Shown here: in pieces, positions 1 through 5,240 of the stretch
Numbering within the stretch: position 1 is the first letter of the stretch
Layout of the letters: each line of letters begins with the position of its first letter
From: Methyloglobulus sp.
Lineage (GTDB): Bacteria > Pseudomonadota > Gammaproteobacteria > Methylococcales > Methylomonadaceae
Length of the DNA: 11,350 bases
Reading direction: 5' to 3'
NCBI GenBank assembly: GCA_013140405.1
Contig: JABFSV010000122.1
Span: forward strand, 1-11,350
Position numbers and translations under genes: made by a program
Notes under the pieces: model-generated
Told to the model about the DNA's origin: nothing
Seen by the model: the letters and a program-made list of their open reading frames with translations, nothing else
The model's database searches: none

Positions 1-187
1 CTAACTGGCGTGGATTCATTTTTGCAGGCTTTGCCAGTACCATCGCCACATTGCTAGCAAAATCACCGTGCTGAGCATCTCGGCAGCGGTCAATGATGAT
101 GCTAACGTTAGTGTCTTCTGCGATAACCCCATCATTCTTAAGGGTTGCAACGGCTTGCTGGATAAGTGCCTCTAACTTTTTTTTCAT
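1..187 (-). CDS. argS: Arginyl-tRNA synthetase, N-terminal fragment (cut by window edge)
   Basis: This is the 5' end of a minus-strand gene, with its ATG at 185-187 and 62 codons visible before the window edge. ArgS is the cytoplasmic class I aminoacyl-tRNA synthetase that charges tRNA-Arg. The visible part is the N-terminal recognition domain of the family. The sequence HGDFASNVAMVLAK (residues about 40-53), followed by KMNPRQL, closely matches the conserved block of Pseudomonas-type ArgS (HGDFASN..M.LAKPAGM.PR). The catalytic HIGH and KMSKS-like motifs lie outside the window. The start is preceded only by a weak purine stretch (TAAAG), but MKKKLEALIQQAV is a natural ArgS N-terminus and no better start is seen. 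The family call is secure from this block. Whether the rest of the gene is intact cannot be seen. Confidence 0.9.
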   Translation of the reverse strand, partial: MKKKLEALIQQAVATLKNDGVIAEDTNVSIIIDRCRDAQHGDFASNVAMVLAKPAKMNPRQL

Positions 188-232
188 TACTTTACGGCGT
201 GGATTAACTCAATTAATAGCCGCGCATTATCC

Positions 233-260
233 ATCATAATGACTTGATTAGCTATTCAAA
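233..260 (-). promoter_or_regulatory. Candidate argS promoter
   Basis: Reading the minus strand upstream of argS, a TATGAT hexamer (plus positions 233-238) is a reasonable -10 box. It is preceded 16 bases upstream by a poor -35 match, TTTGAA (plus 255-260). It would give a leader of roughly 40 bases. The -35 match is weak and other AT-rich hexamers nearby (GATAAT at 226-231) could serve instead, so this is a tentative call. Confidence 0.25.
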
Positions 261-336
261 CAAGACCCAAATTGATAGCTGGCTTAACCAACAATATGAT
301 AGGTATAACCAGATTATGAGGCCTATGTTAATGTTG

Positions 337-409
337 TGGGGCTATTTAATCGGTGTCATCAATTATTTTGGATGGAACGAGAAAGTGGCGAATTCATGGG
401 GCTAATCGG
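337..409 (+). repeat. Short imperfect direct repeat
   Basis: TGGGGCTATTTAATCGG at 337-353 recurs as TGGGGCTAATCGG at 397-409, differing by loss of four bases inside the unit, with 60 bases between the starts. It lies in the gap between argS and the exporter gene. The second copy sits exactly where the open frame of the putative remnant breaks. It could be a duplication scar or a coincidence. Confidence 0.3.
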
Positions 410-444
410 CAGTGTGAACGCTACAGTAATGGTCATTAGCTGGG

Positions 445-1236
445 CTAGTACCAAACCAGCTTGATTGCCAAGAAAAAAATCAGTATCGAAAAATAGCGTT
501 TTAGTTGTTGTGCTGGCAGTTTATGGGCGAGCTTGGCACCAATCGGTGCAGTAAAAATGCTCCCTAATCCAACGCCGATAAAAGCGGGCAAATACACATA
601 ACCGAAGCTCCATGCCGGTAAGTTTGAAACGCCCAATCCCAAAACCATGTAGCTTAATGTGCTTGCAACGGCGATAGGCAATCCGCAGGCGCTGGCTATG
701 GCGACGGCATTACGCATCGGATATCGGCAATGTACTAAATAGGGTACGGTTAGCGTGCCTCCACCTATACCTACCAAGGAAGAGAGCAATCCTATTGCGC
801 CAGCCACCCAGAAGTCAGTTAGTTTGGAATAATTGGCTGCTCCGGCTTTAGGTTTTATATCTAAGGCCATTTGTATGCCCACATACAGCAAAAAAACTAC
901 AAAAATTTGTCGCAATAATTCGGTGTGGATAGTGTCGGCGACTGCTGCTCCGGCAGTCGCACCCAAAATAATGCCTGGTGTTAATGCGACTACCTTGCTC
1001 CATAAAACCGAACCCAGGCGATGATGTGCGAACACAGAAGATGATGCCGTAAGGATGATAGCCGCCAGTGACGTTGCGATGGCCATAATCATGACCAGAT
1101 CAGTGGGTATGCCTTGGGCTTTAAATAGAAAAACGAGTACAGGTACAATGACCATGCCTCCGCCTATTCCGAATAAGCCTGCTAATAGGCCCGAAAACAT
1201 GCCTAACAGTAAACTGGCGAAGATAATTTCTATCAA
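445..1236 (-). CDS. TauE/SafE-family membrane exporter (sulfite/organosulfonate type)
   Basis: This is a multi-pass inner membrane protein of the TauE/SafE (formerly DUF81) family, whose studied members export sulfite, sulfoacetate or related organosulfur anions. The two halves carry the family's repeated glycine motif: GLFGIGGGMVIVPVL near residues 20-34 and LVGIGGGTLTVPYLV near 154-168 (TTG numbering). About eight hydrophobic segments are visible and the length of 263 residues fits the family. I chose the TTG at 1234-1236 because AAGGG lies eight bases upstream and the protein then starts right before the first membrane segment. An ATG at 1282-1284 would add 16 residues but has no ribosome binding site. 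The gene is divergent from cca and has no sulfur-metabolism neighbours here, so the substrate is unknown. The family is sure; the sulfite role is only inferred from relatives. Confidence 0.85.
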   Translation of the reverse strand: MIEIIFASLLLGMFSGLLAGLFGIGGGMVIVPVLVFLFKAQGIPTDLVMIMAIATSLAAIILTASSSVFAHHRLGSVLWSKVVALTPGIILGATAGAAVADTIHTELLRQIFVVFLLYVGIQMALDIKPKAGAANYSKLTDFWVAGAIGLLSSLVGIGGGTLTVPYLVHCRYPMRNAVAIASACGLPIAVASTLSYMVLGLGVSNLPAWSFGYVYLPAFIGVGLGSIFTAPIGAKLAHKLPAQQLKRYFSILIFFLAIKLVWY

Positions 1237-1307
1237 ACTAATCACCCTTAGTGAGTTAAGTTGCAAATCCGGATCAGCTCCCATTATGCCGTTTTTGATG
1301 TGGTTTA

Positions 1308-1316
1308 TGCTATCCT
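1308..1316 (+). promoter_or_regulatory. Candidate extended -10 promoter for cca-yajQ
   Basis: TGC followed by TATCCT forms an extended -10 element 30 bases upstream of the cca ATG, with no convincing -35 at the usual distance, as is common for extended -10 promoters. The string TGCTATCCTAA nearly repeats the TGCTATTCTAA found ahead of mraZ, which raises its credibility. The implied leader is only about 24 bases and contains no clear Shine-Dalgarno sequence. Confidence 0.35.
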
Positions 1317-1345
1317 AAACACCTTCAAAATTGCTTTCTAATCTG

Positions 1346-2587
1346 ATGGAAAAATACCTTGTCGGCGGCGCTGTCCGCGATCAACTTCTGGGTTATCCGG
1401 TCAAGGAGCGAGATTGGGTCGTGGTCGGGGAAACGCCCGACTCCATGATTAAACAAGGCTTTCGTGCGGTGGGCAAGGATTTTCCGGTTTTCCTCCATCC
1501 AGAAAGCCATGAAGAATATGCGCTCGCTCGGACTGAGCGGAAAACCGCGCCAGGTTATAGAGGCTTTATCGTCCATGCGGATGTTGATGTCACTTTGGGG
1601 CAGGATTTACAGCGCCGGGATTTAACCATTAATGCCATTGCTATGACCCCAGAGGGTGAGTTTATTGACCCTTATGGCGGGAAGGATGACCTGGACAAGC
1701 GGCTATTTAGGCACGTCTCGCCGGCTTTCGCAGAAGACCCCGTGCGTATACTCCGTGTAGCAAGGTTTGCGGCGCGTTATCATCATTTGGGGTTTAAGCT
1801 GGTATCTGATACCCAAGAACTGATGCGAGCGATGGTTGAAGCCGGAGAAGTCGATCATTTAGTGCCAGAGCGGGTTTGGGCTGAGTTATTCAAAGCCCTA
1901 AATGAAACAACACCCTCCGCTTTCTTTTATACGTTGAAGGATTGCGGGGTCCTAGAAAAAATATTTCCTGAAATTCATAAGCTATTTGGCGTACCTCAAC
2001 CGCCTAAGTATCATCCAGAAATTGATACCGGCGTACATAGTATAATGTGCCTGGAACAAGCGGCTTTGTTGTCCACCAAGCCCGAAGTCAGGTTTGCTGC
2101 CTTGGTGCATGACCTGGGCAAGGCCTTGTCGCCCAAGGACAATTTGCCACATCATTACGGACATGAAACCAAAGGCTTGCCTGTCCTGGAGGCGTTGTGT
2201 AACCGCTTGCGTGTGCCTAACACCTTCAAGTCGTTGGCGCAGCACGTTATGCAATATCATACTCATTGCCATAAGGTAACGGAATTGAAGCCATCAACGC
2301 TGGTTGACTTGTTAAACACATTAGGCGCATTTAAACAGCACAACCAGTTCCCTGAATTTTTGCTCGCCTGTGAGGCTGATGCTAAAGGCCGGGCAGGGCT
2401 AGAAAACAAGACTTACCCGCAAGCAGCATATTTGCGTACGGCGGCAAAAACTGCTGCATCAGTTGATACCTCCGCTTTGATGAACGGTGATTTACAAGGT
2501 GCAGAAATTGGCGAAGCAATTCGCCGATTGCGTATACAGGCAGTTGCTGATATGAATATAGAAGAACATCCCATTAACGTTAGCTAA
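1346..2587 (+). CDS. cca: Multifunctional CCA-adding enzyme (tRNA nucleotidyltransferase, HD type)
   Basis: Cca adds or repairs the 3' CCA end of tRNAs using CTP and ATP. The gammaproteobacterial form also has phosphohydrolase activity in a C-terminal HD domain. The N-terminal nucleotidyltransferase core shows YLVGGAVRDQLLG (residues 4-16), then ERDWVVVG with the metal-binding acids at E21 and D23 (E. coli has D21 and D23), and RRDLTINAIA (90-99). The tRNA-head region includes HVSPAFAEDPVRILRVARF (123-141). The HD domain has HPEIDTGVH at 223-231 and HDLGKA with H255-D256, at the same numbers as in E. coli. At 413 residues it is one longer than E. coli Cca. The ATG at 1346 gives the standard N-terminus; a TTG 15 bases upstream is possible but unsupported. 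yajQ follows after 15 bases, probably on the same transcript. Confidence 0.96.
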   Translation: MEKYLVGGAVRDQLLGYPVKERDWVVVGETPDSMIKQGFRAVGKDFPVFLHPESHEEYALARTERKTAPGYRGFIVHADVDVTLGQDLQRRDLTINAIAMTPEGEFIDPYGGKDDLDKRLFRHVSPAFAEDPVRILRVARFAARYHHLGFKLVSDTQELMRAMVEAGEVDHLVPERVWAELFKALNETTPSAFFYTLKDCGVLEKIFPEIHKLFGVPQPPKYHPEIDTGVHSIMCLEQAALLSTKPEVRFAALVHDLGKALSPKDNLPHHYGHETKGLPVLEALCNRLRVPNTFKSLAQHVMQYHTHCHKVTELKPSTLVDLLNTLGAFKQHNQFPEFLLACEADAKGRAGLENKTYPQAAYLRTAAKTAASVDTSALMNGDLQGAEIGEAIRRLRIQAVADMNIEEHPINVS

Positions 2588-2602
2588 TCCTAGAACTAAG
2601 TT

Positions 2603-3085
2603 ATGCCATCTTTTGATATTATTTCCGAATTCGATCCCCACGAAGTTAAAAACGCTATCGACCAGGCCAGTAAGGAAGTCGGTACCCGATTCGACTTTAA
2701 GGGTACGGATTCCAGCTTTGAGCTAACCGAAGATAAAGTCATCATGATCTCTGAGTCTACCTTCCAGCTCCAGCAGATGTTCAGCATCGTGTGTGCAAAA
2801 TTGAGTCGCCGTGGCGTGGACATTGCCTGTATGGAAGTGGGCGATGCCAAAGGCAGCGGTAAGCTCATGCGGCAGGAAATCACTTTGAAGCAGGGGCTTG
2901 ATAGCGCGTTTGCCAAGAAAATTGTTAAGTTAATTAAAGATAAAAAGCTCAAAGTGCAAGCCGCGATCCAAGGCGACCAAGTCAGGGTCACGGGTAAAAA
3001 ACGCGATGATTTGCAGGAGGTTATCCAGATGCTGAGAGAAGAAAAGCTGGAAATGCCCTTGCAGTTTGAGAATTTTAGGGATTAG
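2603..3085 (+). CDS. yajQ: YajQ family nucleotide-binding protein
   Basis: This is a 160-residue cytoplasmic protein of the YajQ/UPF0234 family (E. coli YajQ is about 163 residues). Members have two ferredoxin-like domains and bind nucleotides; some, such as a Xanthomonas homologue, bind cyclic di-GMP and act with transcription factors. Conserved family stretches seen here are MPSFDIISEFDPHEVKNAID at the start, TRFDFKGTDSSFEL (residues 28-41), KQGLDSAFAKKIVKLIKD (about 96-113), KVQAAIQGDQVRVTGKKRDD (117-136) and a C-terminal MPLQFENFRD. The start is fixed by the invariant MPSFD; the ribosome binding site ahead of it is weak. It lies 15 bases after cca and is probably cotranscribed with it. 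The family is certain, but its cellular role in this organism cannot be read from the sequence. Confidence 0.95.
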   Translation: MPSFDIISEFDPHEVKNAIDQASKEVGTRFDFKGTDSSFELTEDKVIMISESTFQLQQMFSIVCAKLSRRGVDIACMEVGDAKGSGKLMRQEITLKQGLDSAFAKKIVKLIKDKKLKVQAAIQGDQVRVTGKKRDDLQEVIQMLREEKLEMPLQFENFRD

Positions 3086-3136
3086 GTTAAGCGCTAGGCT
3101 AGTGCAACCAGTATCCTGATCTAAAACGAGCCAAAT

Positions 3137-3225
3137 CTGGAATCAATAGCTGATTTTTGTTTCCAGTATTCTCCCTGGTCGTTCTGGAAATCAATATTTT
3201 TCCCATAAAGCTTATGGGCTGGAAA
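3137..3225. repeat. Cluster of CTGGAA / TTTCCAG short repeats
   Basis: CTGGAATCAATA (3137-3148) recurs as CTGGAAATCAATA (3184-3196), and CTGGAAA appears a third time at 3219-3225. An inverted copy, TTTCCAG, lies at 3160-3166 between the first two. The mix of direct and inverted copies allows alternative hairpins in the transcript downstream of yajQ. This may be a degenerate intergenic repeat element, but no other copy is present in the window. Confidence 0.4.
3160..3201 (+). terminator. Weak candidate terminator downstream of yajQ
   Basis: TTTCCAG (3160-3166) can pair with CTGGAAA (3184-3190) across a 17-base loop. The stem is followed after a few bases by an AT tract ending in five Ts (3197-3201). 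It lies about 75 bases past the yajQ stop, where a terminator would be expected. The stem is short, the loop large and the T tract not immediate, so efficiency would be poor and the call is tentative. Confidence 0.22.
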
Positions 3226-3439
3226 GCCTGGCCTGTTTCCCCCGCAGTTATATTGAAAATAGTGCCGAAACACTCATAATTCCCTTTCAAACCTAAAGTA
3301 ATTTATAAGCTAAATTATTTAACAGGCTGATAAAAATGCAGTTTATTTTTAGTTGCAAATAGCTTTAAAGATATATCCTGTTTGATCCTAAGTTGTTGTC
3401 AAAAAAGATAGTTTTTTTATTTTATTTCCCCATGGCTTG

Positions 3440-3448
3440 TGCTATTCT
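3440..3448 (+). promoter_or_regulatory. Candidate mra (dcw cluster) promoter, extended -10
   Basis: TGC plus TATTCT forms an extended -10 box, placing the start of transcription near 3455, about 78 bases ahead of the mraZ TTG. The -35 region at the matching distance is only T-rich (TTTTAT at 3420-3425). A second possibility is TTGTCA at 3396-3401 with TATTTT at 3418-3423, a 16-base spacer. The extended -10 is favoured because the GTGG boxes begin just after its predicted start, where a repressor would block initiation or clearance, and because TGCTATTCTAA resembles the element ahead of cca. This would be the main promoter for the eight downstream genes. Confidence 0.45.
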
Positions 3449-3456
3449 AATTTCAA

Positions 3457-3502
3457 GTGGAAATTAGTGGTAAATTTTAGTTGCTCTGTGGTTTTTTGTG
3501 GA
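3457..3502 (+). promoter_or_regulatory. Putative MraZ operator: four phased GTGG boxes
   Basis: Four GTGG tetramers start at 3457, 3467, 3488 and 3498. Read as five-base boxes they are GTGGA, GTGGT, GTGGT and GTGGA, and within each pair the boxes are separated by exactly five bases. The two pairs are 31 bases apart start to start, so all four lie close to one face of the helix. In E. coli, MraZ binds direct repeats of TGGGN-type boxes separated by five bases upstream of its own gene and represses the dcw operon. The spacing here matches that rule; the box itself is TGG(A/T) rather than TGGG. The location just downstream of the candidate promoter and upstream of mraZ fits autoregulation. Binding is inferred. 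Confidence 0.65.
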
Positions 3503-3532
3503 GCAATTCGACAGAGATTTTATGGGGGAATC

Positions 3533-4000
3533 TTGTTCCGAGGCAATACCACAGTCAATCTCGATGAAAAAGGCCGTTTTGCTATTCCCACCCGCTATCG
3601 GGGCAGGGTGCAGGAAACTTGCGCTTGCGAATTGGTCGCTACGGTTGCTGTGAACGAGCGTGGCGTTGGTATCGATGGCTGTCTGTGGATTTATCCCTTG
3701 CCTGCATGGGAAGAGTTAGAAAATACCATCAAAAAATTATCAGACCTTAATAAAAAGGCAATCAAATTAAAACGATTTCTTATTGGCTATGCCGCTGAAT
3801 GCGAAATGGATTCTCAGGGGCGTATTTTGCTGCCAGAAATGTTAAGAAAATTCGCAAAGTTAGATAAAAAAATGATCTTGGTAGGTCAGTTAAATCGCTT
3901 TGAACTTTGGAATGAAGATGCTTGGAACAGGGAGCAAACCGAATTTAAGGATAATGATGACATTGAGGGGTTAGATGCGTTGGGCGATATATCCTTTTAA
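3533..4000 (+). CDS. mraZ: Transcriptional regulator MraZ
   Basis: MraZ is the DNA-binding regulator and first gene of the dcw cluster; in E. coli it forms ring-shaped oligomers and represses its own operon. Both AbrB-like half-domains are visible with their signature loops: DEKGRFAIPTRYR (residues 11-23) and DSQGRILLPEMLR (93-105). Also typical are IYPLPAWEELE (53-63) and ILVGQLNRFELWNEDAW (115-131). The start is a TTG at 3533, which yields the family N-terminus MFRGNTTVNLD and is preceded by GGGGGA at 3524-3529. The same frame is open further upstream through the operator, but that extension is not MraZ-like. The length of 155 residues is slightly above usual, mainly because of about six extra residues (NERGVGID, 41-48) in the first half-domain. 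rsmH follows after 13 bases. Confidence 0.95.
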   Translation: MFRGNTTVNLDEKGRFAIPTRYRGRVQETCACELVATVAVNERGVGIDGCLWIYPLPAWEELENTIKKLSDLNKKAIKLKRFLIGYAAECEMDSQGRILLPEMLRKFAKLDKKMILVGQLNRFELWNEDAWNREQTEFKDNDDIEGLDALGDISF

Positions 4001-4013
4001 GCGGACGTAACTA

Positions 4014-4940
4014 GTGGAGCATCGGCCAGTCTTATTGGCTGAAGTATTAGAGCAGTTGGCGATCAAGGAAGATGGCATCTACCTGGATTGTACGTTTGGA
4101 CGCGGTGGGCATAGCCATGCGATTTTGTCGTTACTTGGGGTGTCTGGTCGTTTGTTGGCGTTAGATCGTGATGTTGATGCTGTTGCTTCTGATGTGGCTC
4201 AGTCAATGCTCAAGGATAAGCGCTTTACGTTAAGGCATAACTGTTTTTCGGCTTTGGAAAGCGTTTCAGCAGATGAAGGTATAGTCGGTCAAATAGACGG
4301 TATTCTGCTGGATTTAGGTGTGTCATCCCCGCAATTGGATAATCCTGATAGAGGATTCAGTTTTATGCAAAATGGCCCGTTGGATATGCGGATGGACAGC
4401 AGTGCAGACATGACGGCGGCTAAGTGGTTGTCCAAAGTTGATGAAAAGGAATTGGTCAGGGTGTTATTTGAATACGGTGAAGAGCGCTTTGCAAGGCGTA
4501 TCGCCCGTGCGATTGTTGAAACCAGGGTAGAAAAACCGTTAACAACAACGCGGCAATTGGCGGCGCTTATAGAGGATGTGATCCCCAAACGCGAGAAACA
4601 TAAGCATCCGGCAACACGTAGTTTCCAGGCAATAAGGATTGAAGTCAACAAAGAGCTTGATGAATTGAAAGGTGTGTTGCAGCAATCCATGCGGGTATTG
4701 AAGCCAGGTGGTCGGTTGGTGGTTATTTCTTTCCATTCCCTGGAAGATAGGATAGTTAAGCAGTTTATAAGAAGTGAGTCTGGCGCCAAGTATGATCCAG
4801 GTAAATTCCCTATTAAGGAAGCGGACATAGCAAAAGGCGTTTTAGTAAAGCGAGGCAAGCCACTGAAAGCGGGCAAGATTGAACTTGAGCAAAACCCAAG
4901 GGCGCGTAGTGCAATTATGCGGGTTGCCGAGCGGGTATAG
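4014..4940 (+). CDS. rsmH: 16S rRNA (cytosine-1402-N4)-methyltransferase RsmH (MraW)
   Basis: RsmH methylates N4 of C1402 in the 30S P site, using S-adenosylmethionine, which tunes start-codon choice and decoding. The SAM-binding motif DCTFGRGGHS lies at residues 25-34, followed by LLALDRD (47-53). Conserved stretches further along are DGILLDLGVSSPQLDNPDRG (residues 93-112), GPLDMRMD, GEERFARRIARAIVE, HPATRSFQAIRIEVNKEL, VISFHSLEDRIVKQF near the C-terminus, and the terminal NPRARSAIMRVAER. The length of 308 residues is close to E. coli (313). The GTG start at 4014 gives MEHRPVLLAEVLEQL, matching the family, with GGACG as a modest ribosome binding site; no ATG alternative exists. It is second in the cluster, and ftsL begins three bases after its stop. 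Confidence 0.97.
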   Translation: MEHRPVLLAEVLEQLAIKEDGIYLDCTFGRGGHSHAILSLLGVSGRLLALDRDVDAVASDVAQSMLKDKRFTLRHNCFSALESVSADEGIVGQIDGILLDLGVSSPQLDNPDRGFSFMQNGPLDMRMDSSADMTAAKWLSKVDEKELVRVLFEYGEERFARRIARAIVETRVEKPLTTTRQLAALIEDVIPKREKHKHPATRSFQAIRIEVNKELDELKGVLQQSMRVLKPGGRLVVISFHSLEDRIVKQFIRSESGAKYDPGKFPIKEADIAKGVLVKRGKPLKAGKIELEQNPRARSAIMRVAERV

Positions 4941-4943
4941 GCA

Positions 4944-5240
4944 ATGACAGCAAGGCAGGGGCGAACTATCAATAAAACAGGGGTTATAGGCTTAAGCGCA
5001 CTTTTGTCCGTGTTGATGGTTTCGGCTTTGGCGGTGATTTATAGCAAGAACTATTCGCGTTCGATTTTCATTGAGATAGAACGCCATGAACGGGCATTGG
5101 ATCGATATGAAGTGGAGTGGGGGCAAATGCAATTAGAATTATCGACGTTGGCAGAACAAAATCGCGTTGAGGCGATTGCCAGGGAAAAACTGAAGCTGGT
5201 TATGCCGCCGCGTGAAAGCATTATCTACATAAAGCCATAA
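4944..5240 (+). CDS. ftsL: Cell division protein FtsL
   Basis: FtsL is a small bitopic inner-membrane protein that forms the FtsQLB complex and helps activate septal wall synthesis by FtsW and FtsI. The 98-residue product has a basic cytoplasmic tail of about 12 residues (MTARQGRTINKT), one membrane segment (about 13-33), then a periplasmic helix rich in charged residues. That helix carries the heptad-like pattern expected for pairing with FtsB (IEIERHERALDRYEVEWGQ, about 43-61). The C-terminal block NRVEAIAREKLKLVMP is the family's most conserved signature. It is somewhat shorter than E. coli FtsL (121) but within the normal range. It lies between rsmH and ftsI as in nearly all gammaproteobacteria, and its TAA stop directly abuts the ftsI ATG. 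Confidence 0.93.
   Translation: MTARQGRTINKTGVIGLSALLSVLMVSALAVIYSKNYSRSIFIEIERHERALDRYEVEWGQMQLELSTLAEQNRVEAIAREKLKLVMPPRESIIYIKP

Larger units (their letters stand above)
220..464 (+). pseudogene. Possible frameshifted remnant of a small membrane-protein gene
   Basis: I do not recognise this family. From 220 a plus-strand frame stays open to a TAA at 403-405. Its translation looks protein-like, with a polar stretch (KTQIDSWLNQQYDRYNQ) followed by a hydrophobic segment (MLMLWGYLIGVINYFGW). No ATG precedes the polar part, and the only early candidate is a TTG at 244 without a ribosome binding site. At the TGGGGC run (397-402) the next frame takes over and reads GLIGSVNATVMVISWA, a second hydrophobic segment, to a TGA at 462-464 that overlaps the 3' end of the convergent exporter gene. 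One extra G in the GGGG run would join the two frames into about 73 residues with two membrane segments. This may be a decayed gene, a sequencing error or chance. The evidence is only the character of the translation. Confidence 0.25.
3086..3436. other. Non-coding gap between yajQ and the mra promoter
   Basis: No credible gene is seen in these 351 bases. The first half has mixed composition and contains repeated CTGGAA motifs, an inverted TTTCCAG copy and two tight hairpins: CCCATAA/TTATGGG around an AGC loop at 3202-3218, and GGCT/AGCC around GGAA at 3218-3229. From about 3290 it becomes strongly AT-rich, with a TAAAAAT/ATTTTTA hairpin at 3331-3351 and runs of A and T up to 3430. This AT-rich part could act as an upstream activating (UP-like) or bendable region for the mra promoter. 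A 63-codon open frame on the minus strand (3099-3290) has no ribosome binding site or recognised motif and is not called. Confidence 0.6.

Noticed and set aside
1331..1345. TTG at 1331 as the start of cca
   Set aside because: It would add five residues not found in the family, and the ATG at 1346 gives the usual Cca N-terminus; neither has a good ribosome binding site, so homology decides.
3202..3218. CCCATAA-AGC-TTATGGG hairpin as an intrinsic terminator
   Set aside because: The T run lies before the stem on the plus strand and no T run follows the stem on either strand, so it does not fit a terminator in either direction.
3099..3290. 63-codon minus-strand open frame in the yajQ-mraZ gap
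   Set aside because: No ribosome binding site, no recognised motif, and it spans the short repeats and hairpins of this gap; more likely chance.
3331..3351. TAAAAAT/ATTTTTA inverted repeat as a terminator
   Set aside because: The stem is purely A-T with a seven-base loop and would be unstable; it is better seen as part of the AT-rich tract ahead of the mra promoter.
3437..3532. Upstream extension of the mraZ reading frame
   Set aside because: The frame is open, but its 32 extra residues are not MraZ-like, run through the phased GTGG boxes, and would start at or before the predicted transcription start. The TTG at 3533 gives the standard N-terminus.
4289..4972. 227-codon open frame on the minus strand opposite rsmH
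   Set aside because: It is antisense to a gene with unmistakable RsmH motifs; its translation shows no family features and no ribosome binding site was noted.
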